64,000 bases of DNA from Strigamia acuminata (GCA_949358305.1 OX442314.1:32607608-32671607); one strand, 5' to 3'. Positions 20,801 through 32,540 are shown, counted from the stretch's first letter. The notes: generated from the sequence alone by a model not told the origin. Translations and numbers: made by a program.

Positions 20801-23800
20801 CTAGTTTCTCCCGGTGATTTTTCCGTCTTGGATGAACGGATTCTTCGATTTTCGCGGTCGAAGGTTGCGTTTTTGCTCGCGAGTGGTATCGGCTCCCACT
20901 TGGTCGCTCATCTCCGATGTTGCGGTATTGTTTACTTCTTCTAATTTTGTTTTTTCTCTTTCAGAAGTATTTTCTTCTGCTTCCTCCCTCTCCGAGATTG
21001 TTTGCTCCGTTTGATCGGGAGCGTCGGCGGGTGGGGATTCGGCGTCAAAAAATTCGTCATCTTCGTCTGCTTCTTCGCTAATTTCGTTGTTATTCTGGAA
21101 TGTGTCGACCACTGTGCCACCTTGGCCGCTGTGCGTCTGACCTTCCAGCCATATTTCTTGGCGAAATTCTGGTAGATATGGTTTTAATTCCCGGCCGTTG
21201 ATCGACTGGAAATTTTTATTATCTGTCAATCTGCGCAATTGGTAGGCGTTGCCGCCGTGTTCTGCCACAATTACATAGGGTCCGTCCCTTTTGTCGGCCA
21301 GACCCGCGGCAATGCCCCTCGCAGCATTCGATAATATGTGTGTTTCCTTCCACACCAGGTCGTTGACCTTGAAATTCGTGAATTCCAATTCTCCTTTTTC
21401 TGCGACTCTTTCCCGTAGGTCAAAGACGTGAGTCATTAGGTGCTGATATGTGTCGGAAATCGTCTGTTCCAAACGACATACGTACTCGTGTGGGTTAGCG
21501 GGGTCCAGCACATTCACTGCCTCCGCAACTCGTGGGTCCCACGGCATTCTTAGTTCGCGGGCGAAATTAAGAAACGCCGGTGAGAAGTCGCGTGTTCGTG
21601 ATACGGTGGAGCGAATGCTGAACGCTATCTCACGTAGATACTCATCCCACCGATTGTGTACGTCGGTGAACACCGTCAAAGCGTATTTCACGTCTTTGTT
21701 TAGCCTTTCTACGGGGTTCGTTTGAGGATTATAAGTGGAGGTGTTTGAAATCTCCATCTATCTTGCAGAACTCCTTGTATATTTTGGACCTGAATTGGGG
21801 CCCGTTGTCGGAAATGAGCTTCCGGGGGAACCCCAATCGCAACGCCACGTCGTAAAGACACTCGGCGATATTTTCCGCCGAGGGCTTCGCGAGGGCGTAC
21901 AACTCGGGCCAACGGGTCGCTACGTCCATAATTACAAGTATATACATGTTGCGGTTGCTTGTTGTGGGCTTGGGGCCCATCAAGTCAACACTCCAACAGT
22001 CAAAGGGAGCATAGGGGCCGAGAGACATTGCGTTTCTGGCCACTTTGTCGCGAGGTCGACATGCTTGGCACCGGGAGCAGTGACGAATAAATTTCGTTAT
22101 TTTCTGGCGGGCTCCGGGCCAAAAAAATATCTGCTTCACGCGGTACAATGTTCTTGCTATGCCGGCGTGGCTAGCGAGTGGGTGCCCGTGCATCAGCCAC
22201 AGCAATCGGGTGTGTAGCGAGACAGGCACCACCACTTTTATCGCGTTCCCCGCTCCGCTAAGGTCATCCTGAAACGTCGGGTGGTATTTCAGTAACAACC
22301 CGTCGTCTATCAGGTAGCTGGTGGCTTCCTTGGCAAATTGCTTCCTGCGATGAGGATTCGTCATGTCGACCGAATATTCCCCCTTTTCTAGGAATCGAGT
22401 CATTATCTGACATTTGGCGTCGGTCGCCTGATGTTCGATGAACTCGAGTCTTGTTGGCGGCGCGTATTGCGTTTTCTTTTCTATTGTGGCTGTGAAGGCT
22501 CGCAGCAGAGTTTTTGGGGCCTCTGGGACGACCGGAGGTTTTGTTTCCGTGGTTGTGTCGGTTGTTCCAGCTGGCTGGTACGTCCGAGTCCAGAAACCAC
22601 AAAAAGTTTTGTCAGCGGGCTCCATCACAGGCAATTCGTTCGCTTTACGTAGGCGCCAAATTCGTCTGGGTGTCGGACAATAGAGTAGACGCGAATCGTC
22701 CTCGCCGTCGTCGTCCGGACCATGGGGGTCGGACGCAGGGGCTCGCGATAAAGCGTCGGCTACCTGATTGAATTTTCCAGGGCGATATGTTATTGTTATG
22801 TCGCACGCCATGAGTTCGAGTTGCCATCTGGCGAGTCTGCCGGAAGGTTCCTTTAACTTCATCAACCAACTTAATGCCTGATGATCGGTCTGCACCTCGA
22901 AATTCGTATACTCTAGGTAGTCACGAAATTTCCGAACAGCCCATATTACGGCTAAGCACTCCAGTTCTGTAGCCGTGTAATTTTTCTCGGCTCCTTGTAT
23001 TTTTCAACTTATGAACATACAGGGTACTTCTTGCTCCACTCCGTTGTACGTGTGTTTTTGCAAGAGGGCTGCTCCCAAGCCAACTCGGCTGGCGTCGGTA
23101 TGCAGTACGAACGGTCGGTTTAGATCGGGTAACGGCATTTTGTCGACGTCGGCCAACATTTGCTTTATGGCGCTGAAGGCGGCCTCGCATTCGGCCGTCC
23201 ATGCAAACTCGCGATCGGTTCGCAGGAGGTCCGTTACGGGCGCGGCTACTTCCGCCAAATTGGGGAGCAGTCGTCCGAAAAAGTTAATCATCCCCATGAA
23301 TCTCTGGACTCCCTTTATATCTTCGGGTGCCGGGAATCCACTTATTGCTCGTACTTTTTCGGGATCAATGGCGATCCCTTCCACTCCGATACGATAGCCT
23401 AGGAAGGCAAGTTCCTTTCTACAGAACTTGCTCTTTCCGGGATGGACATGGAGTCCAGCTTTGGCTAAACGAGAGACCACTCTGTCGATGTGTTCTACGT
23501 GCTCCTCGAAAGTATCTGACGCGATAATGATGTCGTCGAGGTACGCCCACACGAAGTCGTGTAGCATATCCCCGAGGACGCTCTCGATTAACTTTTGGAA
23601 CGTGCTTGGTGCGTTCACTAGTCCGAATGGCATCACGTTGAACATCAGTCGCCCTATAGGCGAGTAAAACGCGGTCTTTAGTTTATCTTCGGGTCGGAGT
23701 TCGACCCTTTTGACAGGTCCATGGTGGTCACCCAATTAAATGGAGCCAGCTCTCTGAGAATCGCCTCGATGGAGGGCATCTGTATCGGATCTATCACCGT

Positions 23801-24933
23801 TATCACATTTAGCGGGCGGTAGTCGATACATAAGCGAGGCTCGGAGCCGGGTCGCATCACTAGGACAATTCGCATCGCGTATTCGCCCAATGCTTCTGTC
23901 ACGATGCCTTTGTCGAGCATGTCTTGACACATCTGGGTTACTATATCCCGTTTTTGGGGATTCATCCCTTTGTATGGCACGCGAATTGGTTTGTCCGTTG
24001 TTAGTACGATCTCGTGTACGGCTTCGGTCGTCCTTCCGGGCGTTTTGGTGAGGATCCTCTCGTGTTTGCGGAGTACTCGTCGTAATAACGATGCTTCGTT
24101 GACTTGTAGAGCGGCTTCCTCGACCAACGTGTCCACCATGTTGCTTTTTTGCAATTCCAGAGCGAAGGCTACGAAATCGTAGTCCTGTACGAATTTTCGC
24201 AGTCCTCTCTCGTATTCCTCCTTATCTTGGGCCTCGTCTAGTAATTTTTGGGGTACTACTGGAACGGGCCTTTCACCTTCGGGGCTTATCCAATTCCACG
24301 ATCTCGTTATCGGATTTGGCTGTATTTTTAGTTTAGCCATGATGTCGATTCCGAGGAGGAACACCTTGTCGTGGGATGGCAACACTAAGAAGGGGTGGGA
24401 TAGGTTCCCTCCCCTCCAATCGATGGTGATTTTTATCACGCCCCTTGGCTTTACATAGCCATTAGCCGTGAGTAATTCCACATTCTCATTCACTTTCATC
24501 ATTTTGTCTTCGATGTCTAGGCTCTCGACTAGATCTTCGGATATGAAAGAGCGATCCGCTCCGGAATCCAGTAGTCCCAGTAACTTTTGGTTTTCAATCG
24601 TCACCGGCAACATGCAGAGCGTCTCGCAATGTGACTTCGAGATATTGCAGTGAAATACTCGCAATTTTTGCGGTACGACGTCCAGGTCAAACGGGAGTTC
24701 GGCCCAATCGTCGTCTGTCTTGCTCTCCGTCCTCACTTGCATGCCTCTCAGTGTCACTTTTTCTTCCTTCTCTGGTGCGGACTGGGCTCGGTCCTTGATT
24801 TGGGCATCAAGTATGGCGTGACCGGCGGGTCCAGTATGGAATTTCTTTTTCTTTGTTATTTCCTCGGCTTTCGCAGACGAAGTCGATTCTATTTCTTCGA
24901 CGACGCCTGCGCTTGGCAGTTTTTTGCCAGAGC
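20801..24933 (-). pseudogene. Gypsy Pol: protease, RT, RNase H, integrase; disrupted
   Basis: Read downward: protease (LLDSGADRSFI) near 24570; RT with CIDYRPLNV (about 23820) and AYLDDIIIAS (about 23530); RNase H around TDASRVGLGAALL (about 23080) and TDHQALSWL; integrase with HHCC finger (HASHAGIARTLY...CSRCQAC) and catalytic D (SVDLMGP), D (ISDNGPQF) and E (NPQTNPVERLN). Disablements: a small deletion and frameshift right after MDLSKG in RT (about 23710) removing the aromatic-x-Q segment; an in-frame TGA at 23004-23006 after VPCMFIS; and a frameshift near 21750 between integrase D and E. The tail after 21000 is acidic and low-complexity, ending KSKNPF. Confidence 0.9.
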
Positions 24934-27900
24934 GATATTTAACTCGGCCATCATCTTCATCATAGTCTGTGTTTCACTAGTGATTTTGGCCGTTTTTTCG
25001 CATTTGTCGGAATAATGGCCGTATTCCCCACAGCTGTAGCATTTGATGTTGCTTTTGTCGCCCGTGGGTGTGAAACCCGGTTTTTTCAGGACGAATGCTG
25101 TTGGGAACCGTCTTTTTAGGCCCGGCGCCCCTTTTTCCTTGGTGGCTCGGGCGTGTGCTCTGAATTGGGTGATGGCTAGCGCTCGGTGCGCGTGATGAAG
25201 GTACGGGCCTTGGTCGTCGCACCCCGTCGATAAGTTTTCGAGGTGTTCGTGCAGGTCGTCTTCATCGGTTGATTCTTCTGCCGGCTCGGCGACCGCCGCG
25301 GGAGGTGACGCTTCTTCTGCTTTTGCCGAGGTGGCTAAGTCAGTCGAGGTCACCTGCATCGCCGTAGTCGTCGGAGCTTTCTTTGGGGCAGCAATCGGGT
25401 TGCTTGGGAGCGTTATACCGGTTTTTGGTGTTAACGTCCGTCCCGAAGACGCTTCAGTGAGGCTCATTATGCCGCTGAGGTATTCGCTCGGTCTCATTAA
25501 TTTCTCGGACGCCTTGTGGCGTTCGGCGCTGGTTATTAATCGTTTTTCGTGGGCTTCCGCCTCTTCGGGTGGCAGCGAGGCGTAGTACCTTTGTTCTATC
25601 TCCAGCGTATTGGTCAGGAGATAATTACTGACATCCCGATAGTCGCCTGTGCGGGGAGCGCGCATGTCCAGCAATATTCGTTGTGAATGTGCCGACAATC
25701 CCCCATAGAAAATCATCGTAAACCCGGCAGGGTTAATTTCGTACGGTGCTCGGGCGAAGAGTAGTTTTGCTCGGGCGTCATAATCGGCGAGTGTTTCACC
25801 TGGGGCTTGGCGGAGGCCACGCAATTTATTGCTGATCTCGTCTGGCGTTTCGCCGTATCGAAGGTCGAAACGGACGAGAAAATCGTCCCAGGTCGGATTT
25901 TTTAGTCCTTGGTACCACTCGCGGGCTGATCCGGTGGTTAACTCCACTAGGCCGTGTGTAAGCATATCGGCGACGGTCGCCTTTGTAGCTTTCTTAATTC
26001 TCATGACTTCGTCGAGGAAGCGGTCTCCCGCTTTCCACGAACCGTCGAATCGCGTTTGTACGTAGTGTTGCCAGCGGATGTTGCCCGTGGCTTCGGCCGC
26101 TGGTTCGTTACGCACGCCATATTTGCGTTTGACCCTTTCACCGGCGCGGTTATGTTCATCTCCGGGGTGGCCTAAGTCGATTCCTTCCTTTCGGAAAGAG
26201 TTCAATAAGGCACGTCCCAGTTCAGCCATTGTATATTGTCGGCCGGCAGAGTCCTGGAAATTTCCCTCCTGTATGGAAGGGCGAGAGCTGTGCGAAGATC
26301 GGTTGGAGGCATTCGGTCGGTCCGAATGGTGCTGGTTGCTGCCGCGGCTCTCTCGGTGCGATCCGGATGACGGTCGACTTTGGTCGTCGTTGTCCGATGA
26401 ATCAGAGGGGTCGGAAGGGTCGCCTTGTGGGTGGTCTCTTGGTCCCTTCGGGGGGACTTCTTCGCCATCCCGTGATTTCTTCGAGCCTCCGGAGGGCGGC
26501 GGCTCCTTTTCGTCGCTGCTCCCGTAAAAAGAATGCCATTTATTCTCTTCGCTTTCTGGGCGCTCGCGGTCCTTACTCGCGTTCTTTTTGTTAAGTAACG
26601 CGTCGATTGCGGCGCTTCTTTCGGATCGTTTCGAGGGGTTACGGTTTCTGGATTTTCTATCCGGTTGGTCGTCTCCCTGTGACTTCCTCTTTTTTGTTTC
26701 GGCGTTGGAACCGCTGGTGGGCTCTTTGTCCGCTTTCGGATCCTCCTTCTTATTCCTCTCCGAAACGTCCTGTTCGTACTCTCTTTGGAATTTCTCTGTT
26801 TCCTTTTCCCAATTTTCGGCTTCCCATCGTTTTTGTTCGTCTATTATCGCTTTTTTCTTAGCTTGGTACTCGTCGGTCCATCTGTACCGCTCCCATTCTT
26901 CTTGTTCTTCAAGAAATTGCTCCTTTTCTCTCCTTGCTCTTGCGGCTTTCATCCTTTCGTGGTATTGTTCTTCCCACTTCTGGTGTTGCCGCTGAGCTTC
27001 TTCTCTCAGTTTCTGCAATTTCTCGGCTTTTCGTTGGGCCAGGAGGGCTCGGAATTGTTCTTCGTAGTCTTGGGCTTCTCTGTGCCTTCCTTCTACTGTA
27101 TCATTCCATTCCCTTCGTATTTTTGCTTCCTGCTCTTCCCTTATCTTCTGTACCATTTCTTCCGTTTCCTCCGTGGTCCTTTTTTCACGCTGTAGTCGTT
27201 CCTCTTCCTCGTTCCAAAGTTCTCTCCTCTCAGCGCTTACTCTACGCTGACGATTTATCGTTTCCTGCCTCGATTCTTCTCGGGCTTTCTCCCGAGATTC
27301 GTGAAGGGCTTTGTGAGGATCGGGCACGAAGTTACCTACGTCACTCGGCGTTTCTTGCGATACAGGCGTCTCCGCTGCTGGTCTTGCGACTGGCGTCGGG
27401 GCCTGTGCTGAGCAAATTGCTTTTGTGAGTATAGTAATCGAGTCCCAGACTGACGTTCCCGGCGGAATATCGGTTACTGCCTTCAGTCGGGCTGCTTGTT
27501 GCGATAGATGAATTAAATGGGCGACTTCGGGGGAAACAGGGGCAGGTCTCGCCGAGGCGCTGGAGGCCATCGGGGTCCTACCCGTATTTCTCGCCGGAGT
27601 TTCATTCAGGGGGGCAGATTGGTGACTTTTTGCCGGTGATGGGTTGCTGTCGATTGTAGTCGTCCGCCTCGGAGTTTCTGTTTTCTCCTCGGCTACCAGT
27701 ATCGGCACTCGTCCTGTTGTTGTATCGCGAATTTCTTCTTGATTTTCTAGGACTTCCGTATCGGTATCTTCGACAAAGGGCATATCTGAGGAGAGCGGCT
27801 CTCGCTCGGGCTCGGTTAGGGCCTCGAGCGAAGCAGCTGCTTCCTCTTTCTGCGCCTTTGCTTTCCTCCGATTTGCTCGGGCTTTCGCCTTCGCGGATTG

Positions 27901-28008
27901 TTCGGGAACCGGGCCGCCCGACCTTAAGTTATAGTCGGAGGTCCGTTTTCCCTTTTCGAGCATAGGTCGCTCGTTATCAGACGCGGATTGTTCATCTTGG
28001 TCTGACAT
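24889..28008 (-). CDS. Gypsy Gag protein (1,039 aa)
   Basis: One open frame of 1,039 codons, longer than the usual Gypsy Gag because of a very long charged region. N-terminus MSDQDEQSASDNERPML; a Glu/Lys/Arg-rich, coiled-coil-like region at about aa 245-460 (EEMVQKIREEQEAKIRREW); a Ser/Pro/Asp-rich linker; a retrotransposon Gag domain (WYQGLKNPTWDDFLVRFDLR) near 690; and a CCHC knuckle CYSCGEYGHYSDKC near 987 that would bind RNA. It ends at TAG 24889-24891, overlapping pol by one frame. It is intact while pol is not, so it may only have been luckier; selection would have to be tested. Confidence 0.88.
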   Translation of the reverse strand: MSDQDEQSASDNERPMLEKGKRTSDYNLRSGGPVPEQSAKAKARANRRKAKAQKEEAAASLEALTEPEREPLSSDMPFVEDTDTEVLENQEEIRDTTTGRVPILVAEEKTETPRRTTTIDSNPSPAKSHQSAPLNETPARNTGRTPMASSASARPAPVSPEVAHLIHLSQQAARLKAVTDIPPGTSVWDSITILTKAICSAQAPTPVARPAAETPVSQETPSDVGNFVPDPHKALHESREKAREESRQETINRQRRVSAERRELWNEEEERLQREKRTTEETEEMVQKIREEQEAKIRREWNDTVEGRHREAQDYEEQFRALLAQRKAEKLQKLREEAQRQHQKWEEQYHERMKAARARREKEQFLEEQEEWERYRWTDEYQAKKKAIIDEQKRWEAENWEKETEKFQREYEQDVSERNKKEDPKADKEPTSGSNAETKKRKSQGDDQPDRKSRNRNPSKRSERSAAIDALLNKKNASKDRERPESEENKWHSFYGSSDEKEPPPSGGSKKSRDGEEVPPKGPRDHPQGDPSDPSDSSDNDDQSRPSSGSHRESRGSNQHHSDRPNASNRSSHSSRPSIQEGNFQDSAGRQYTMAELGRALLNSFRKEGIDLGHPGDEHNRAGERVKRKYGVRNEPAAEATGNIRWQHYVQTRFDGSWKAGDRFLDEVMRIKKATKATVADMLTHGLVELTTGSAREWYQGLKNPTWDDFLVRFDLRYGETPDEISNKLRGLRQAPGETLADYDARAKLLFARAPYEINPAGFTMIFYGGLSAHSQRILLDMRAPRTGDYRDVSNYLLTNTLEIEQRYYASLPPEEAEAHEKRLITSAERHKASEKLMRPSEYLSGIMSLTEASSGRTLTPKTGITLPSNPIAAPKKAPTTTAMQVTSTDLATSAKAEEASPPAAVAEPAEESTDEDDLHEHLENLSTGCDDQGPYLHHAHRALAITQFRAHARATKEKGAPGLKRRFPTAFVLKKPGFTPTGDKSNIKCYSCGEYGHYSDKCEKTAKITSETQTMMKMMAELNIALAKNCQAQASSKK
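24918..24924 (-). promoter_or_regulatory. -1 ribosomal frameshift site A AAA AAC
   Basis: In the Gag frame the codons are GCA AAA AAC, so the heptamer A AAA AAC is in the canonical X XXY YYZ register 9 codons before the Gag stop. Slipping back one base enters the frame that continues as LPSAGVVEEIES into protease. The downstream structure was not assessed. Confidence 0.75.
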
Positions 28009-28083
28009 TTCTTTGAGTAATTCTTCGATTTGGGTTATTATATTAAATGAGAGATCACAAGTTCAGTTGAGATTTATTTCTAA

Positions 28084-28101
28084 ATCCCGGACGGGCCCCC
28101 A
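28084..28101 (-). other. Gypsy primer-binding site, tRNA-Pro-like
   Basis: TGGGGGCCCGTCCGGGAT, 2 bp inside the LTR. It differs at one position from the classic tRNA-Pro site TGGGGGCTCGTCCGGGAT known from gammaretroviruses. Confidence 0.7.
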
Positions 28102-28103
28102 CG

Positions 28104-28921
28104 TGTCGCGTCCTACCTGGTGATAGGTTTAAAGAGCTAACGTGTATTACTTTACCTGTGATTCTACTAAATATGTAAATTACCCAAATGAATACTAAGT
28201 ATATGTAAATGAACAAACAGGTTTATTCAATAGGCGTAAGCCTTAAAATACACTCAGTATAAAACTAGAGTCGACTTGGTCAGAGTCGAACAAAGGATTT
28301 CTCAAGATGGCGTCGTCGGTTCCGCGTGGTCGGCGGAACAAAGGCGGCGTCTCGAGTTGTCGTTAATTCGTCACGGATTCGTCGTTCACGGACGCGGTGG
28401 AATGCTCTTTCGAGTCTTCTATCCGTGCCTGTTGTCTAGGGGTTGGTTTTAGCGTCGCAAGGCTCCGTCCAGAAACGTGGAGTTTCTTACAGGGCACTCG
28501 GACACTTCGCAATGGAAATAATCGTGGGTCGATTATTCGGTGTGAATCCACAAGGGTTATTTTCCTGCTTTCGCGAGGAAATAACACACAGTGTAAATTC
28601 GTGAGAGTTACAGTTGCACTGGAATCAGCGGTCCTCGATCAATCCTAACTTTTGGTGGAGTTGGCCTGACGGTGAGGTAGTTGCTGTGTTCTTGGTGTCG
28701 TTTGTGTAAGTTCTGCTTGTAGGGCGCGAAACTCTACCTGATATAGGCCAGGGTGAGGGGCCTGGCTCGGCCAATGGGGGCCGTCCACGCATCACCTCAC
28801 CCCCTCGGGGCACGCGCTTCCCAGGGGGGGAAGGCGGAGCCAACGCGAGGGAACTGACCTTTCCCAGTGATTCATGCGGATGGCGTCCACTGGAGGGACG
28901 ACCACCCGCAGGGTCACCACA
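28104..28921 (-). repeat. Gypsy 5' LTR (818 bp)
   Basis: On the minus strand it begins TGTGGTGACCC and ends ACGCGACA (TG...CA). A CTATATCAGG near 28738-28747 (minus strand) may be the TATA box. The solo LTR at 31057-31859 is a diverged relative in the same orientation. Confidence 0.88.
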
Positions 28922-29751
28922 GCTTTTACAAGGTCAGCCTTTTATTCAGTCCAACACAAATTTATTCAAAGAAGAAAATATCAATACCGGTACCGTATGT
29001 AAATTTTTATGTTGAGAAAATCCCGCCCCCTCAAGTTCTGCTGGCTACTTTAGACCTGGATAGTTACGACATGTTTGTCGGATGTCGACCCAATGCCGGA
29101 TGCCAATATACACATAAACTTTAATCGTGTAAACTGGGCAACAGTTGCCAAAGCAAATCAACAACACAGGAATAATTAACGTTGTGCGGCCGTGTTTTCC
29201 CTCTTGTGAAGGTTGAGAGAACGGGCTAGATGGGGTCCACTTGGCGGATCAACATTTTAAGATTATTTTTCTTTTACTTGTTCTCTGGATGTACCGACGT
29301 ATCAAAAAGTATTTGTTTATTAAATATTTCTAGCAATAGCTAATTAGAATGTCTGTTCATTGATCGTTTCTTTTAGCACGGCAAAACACTTCCTTATCTA
29401 ATTCACCCTTTGCCCATTGCAATAATGAACTCCGTTTTCATTTGTCTAATATTGTACAAATCACCGAGGCAAGAAGCGTACACTTCATTCATTATCAAGA
29501 TGATTATGGTTCGGAAATCCCAAATTTAATTTTGTTATAAGTTCCTAATTTATCGGATGTTCTTATGGTAGTATCAAACTGTTTGTTGAAATTGATGCAT
29601 CTCAATTGGATTGGAAAAATTCAAATGTCAGCACAACGATTCAGTAATACATCACTAGATTTTGATTATACTCCTTTTCAGCTGATTTTCATTTGGATAG
29701 AAAGTTTTGAGCAAGTAAAGGTCTAATTATATCCCAAATTGAGGACGAAGC

Positions 29752-29816
29752 ATTAGGTTGACAAGTCAGGCGTAGGTATTGACTTACCTGCAAACAGTAA
29801 TGCTTGTCAACCTAAT
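29752..29816. repeat. Short palindromic MITE/hairpin in receptor intron
   Basis: ATTAGGTTGACAAG at 29752-29765 is repeated inverted as CTTGTCAACCTAAT at 29803-29816. The matching intron of the paralogue (47908-48205) lacks it, so it is an insertion. Confidence 0.7.
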
Positions 29817-30411
29817 TCTTGTTCCAATAATAGTATTTCTTCCTAGTTCTAAAATTATATAAAGTAGTAATATAACTCATACTTAAAAGTAAATGTTGAT
29901 TTCAGCTTGCTGATTATACTTTGTTTTCAATTGAAAACAAAGTGTTGATATTTGTCATCAAGGAAACACGAGGAACTTCAAATCCCCAGCATGACTTAGA
30001 CTTGCCCGTATTACAGGATCTAATCATATGGAGACGGAATAAAGCTTACTTATTCACATATGCTGAACACAGTAATGTATGAGTCAATAGTTAAAGTATT
30101 ATAATATAAACAAATGCAGAATGTTAATCATCTTGTTATAAATTAAAACCGTTTATTTTACATGGTGTATCCAAATCTGCTCGTTCAAAACAATAAATGG
30201 GTGAATTCAAACTTTGTCACAGGGTTCAATAATAGATCACACCAAACAGTCTAAAACGACTCGTTTCTGTCGTTTCGTGTTGATACGTGTGACGTCATTC
30301 CCATGTTATTCAATGGGAAGCTGATGCACATTTACAGATTAAATATTGGTGCAATCTTTGTCTGCGAAGATTAACATTCAATACATTTGATTTTTAAAAT
30401 ACAGTTGAAAC

Positions 30412-30587
30412 TCTTGTATAACGAATCGTGATATAACGAATTATCGATATAATGAATACCTAAAATTGGCCAGTTTGGTTGGCTGGCCATAGAACACCAC
30501 GTTAAAAATTTTGATATAACGAATTATCGCTACAACGAATCGATTTTTCGGGTCCATTGCGATTCGTTATAAATAGTTACGACTTTA
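30412..30587. mobile_element. Pogo/Tigger-like MITE
   Basis: Starts CAGTTGAAACTCTTGTATAA and has the TATAACGAATTATC words typical of pogo/Tigger ends; the right end is a degenerate inverted copy. TA flanks both sides. The paralogous intron (about 48600-48640) reads straight through (TTTTTAAAATATATTAACTA), giving an empty site. A partial relative lies at about 46345-46465. Confidence 0.75.
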
Positions 30588-31056
30588 TATAAACTATATA
30601 ATAAAAAATAAGAAAGGTTATACTTTTATATACGGTACAAATTTTTTTTGTCTTGTATTACAGAATTTTAGCTTGCAGTTATTGAAACATCAATCTGAGG
30701 GGAACATTTTTTAAACAATCAACTTAGGGATAAATTGTGCGGAGCAACAAAAATGTCAATTTGAAATAATTTCTCATGCAATTTTGTTTTTGAGAAAACA
30801 AAATTTTACTGTAGCCCAGGTAAAGCATGCTGCTGCAATTTAAATAGTAATTACAAATAATATTGCATAATAAGATTTATGGGAACTAATGGGGAGGGGT
30901 ATAGCTAAACGGTGCAAGCGTGTCACGAAAGGCAGTTGCGGATGGGTCTTCTACAATGGAAGACCCATGTTCACTATGGTGACAACTGATGCTTATGGAT
31001 ATGGCTGGACTATTCCTATCTGTGTGATTACGGTAACCCTATTCATTTGGTCAGTT

Positions 31057-31859
31057 TGTCGCGTCCTACTTGGTATAGGTTTAAATGGCGCTAACGTGTA
31101 ATACTTTACCTGTGATCAATTATGCAAATACCCAAATGAATACTAAATGTATGTAAATGAACAAGTAATTTATTTAATAGGCTTGAAGGCCTTAAAATAC
31201 ACTCAGTGTAAAACTAGAGTCGACTTGGTCAGAGTCAAACAAAGGATTTCTCAAGATGGCGTCGTCGATTCCGCGTGGTCGGCGGGACAATGGCGGCGTC
31301 TCGAGTTGTCGTTAATTCGTCACGGATTCGTCGTTCACTCTTTCGAGTCTTCTATCCGTGCCTGTTGTCTAGGGGTTGGTTTAGCGTCGCAGAGGCCTCG
31401 TTTGGGAACTGGGGGTTCCTAACAAAGCACACGGACGCTTACTTTGATGAATAGTCGTAGGAGCGATTATTCTGGGTGATTTCACAAGGGATATTCTCTT
31501 GCTTTCGCCGGAATAGCTCTCAAGTGACTTTGTGAGAGTTACAGTTGCACTTTACTCAGCGATCCTCGATCAATCCTAACTTGTACTTGAAGTTGACCTG
31601 ACGGTGAGGTAGTTGCTGTGTTCTTGGTGTCGTTTGTGTAAGTTCTGTCTTTTAGGTAGGAAACACAGCCTTTTATGCAGTGGGGTGAAGGGCCGGCGAT
31701 CAACCAATGGGGGCTGACCACCAGCCGCTTCCTTCCCCTCGGGGCACACACCTGCTAAGGGGAGGTGGAGCCAACTCGGGGGGAACGACTCTTCAATCAT
31801 AGTGACTCAGAGGGAAAGTATCCGCTATGGGGGGACATTTATCTAACTGGGTCACCACA
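31057..31859 (-). mobile_element. Solo LTR of the Gypsy family
   Basis: TGTCGCGTCC...GGGTCACCACA, 803 bp, colinear with the LTR at 28104-28921. A 4-bp target duplication AGTT (31053-31056, 31860-31863) shows it is a complete solo LTR formed by LTR-LTR recombination. It lies within the receptor exon that encodes CGWVFYNGRPMFTM. Confidence 0.85.
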
Positions 31860-31863
31860 AGTT

Positions 31864-32540
31864 TCTACGGCCTAATAGTCAACACAATAATGGGAAATGC
31901 TTGGGAACACTGAACCCTAGACAACTTGTAATAACGGCCATTAATCATTGAATGCAGCGTCTTGAGTCATTCTCCTTGCTGCGATCCGGGTTTTATTATT
32001 AAATAATAAATACGCGGGTGAATGCCGTTTATAGGACTTATGTCAAACTTGGCTAAAAATGTCTTGGGGTTAAGAAATATGACACAATGTGGTAGTAGTT
32101 TAGAGGTGAGATCAAGAGTGTGCCAAAACTCTTGCTTTAAGCTTGGTACACTTCGGGTCTGCGCAGCGGACCTTTGCAATTAGCTCGTTTTGGTGCAACA
32201 AAAGGATTGCTGCACCGACATGACTTGGTTTGTCGTGTGCCAAACCAAAGTGATTAAAAATGCAGAATACAAATATTTCTAAGTGGTGATATTTCATTAC
32301 GAAATAAAAACAACAATTTGAGATCACCAGATTCACCACATCCTGTTATTCTCCCGTTATGGGTGAGGGAAGCATTGTGGGATTAGATGTAGGGGTGGTT
32401 CTTTGGGGTTGTACAGTGTAGTATATCCGATATCCCATACTGGCCCAAACAGAAAGTAATAACTGAAAAAAGAAAAAAAAAGGAAATATTAAGAACTATA
32501 AAAGAACAAACGTTAACTTAGAAACCATCATGTTTTATAG
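31864..32540. other. Receptor locus interior, no exon firmly assigned
   Basis: Between the solo LTR and the next clear exon. A frame reading LRPNSQHNNGKCLGTLNPR across the LTR junction may be receptor coding sequence, but it is soon interrupted. The rest is AT-rich. Confidence 0.35.

Larger units (their letters stand above)
20801..28921 (-). mobile_element. Decayed Gypsy retrotransposon, 3' LTR missing
   Basis: Minus-strand order from high to low coordinates: 5' LTR (28921-28104), primer-binding site, gag, frameshift site, then pol with protease, RT, RNase H and integrase ending at 20801. RT before integrase marks it as Gypsy. Pol has at least three disablements and no 3' LTR is recognisable, so it cannot copy itself. 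A solo LTR of the same family lies at 31057-31859. Confidence 0.9.

Noticed and set aside
23011-23397. Plus-strand 128-codon ORF
   Set aside because: Shadow of the Gypsy RT and RNase H coding sequence.
26588-27428. Plus-strand ORFs opposite gag (up to 164 codons)
   Set aside because: Antisense shadows of the Glu/Lys-rich coding region on the minus strand; Phe/Leu/Ser-rich and without homology.
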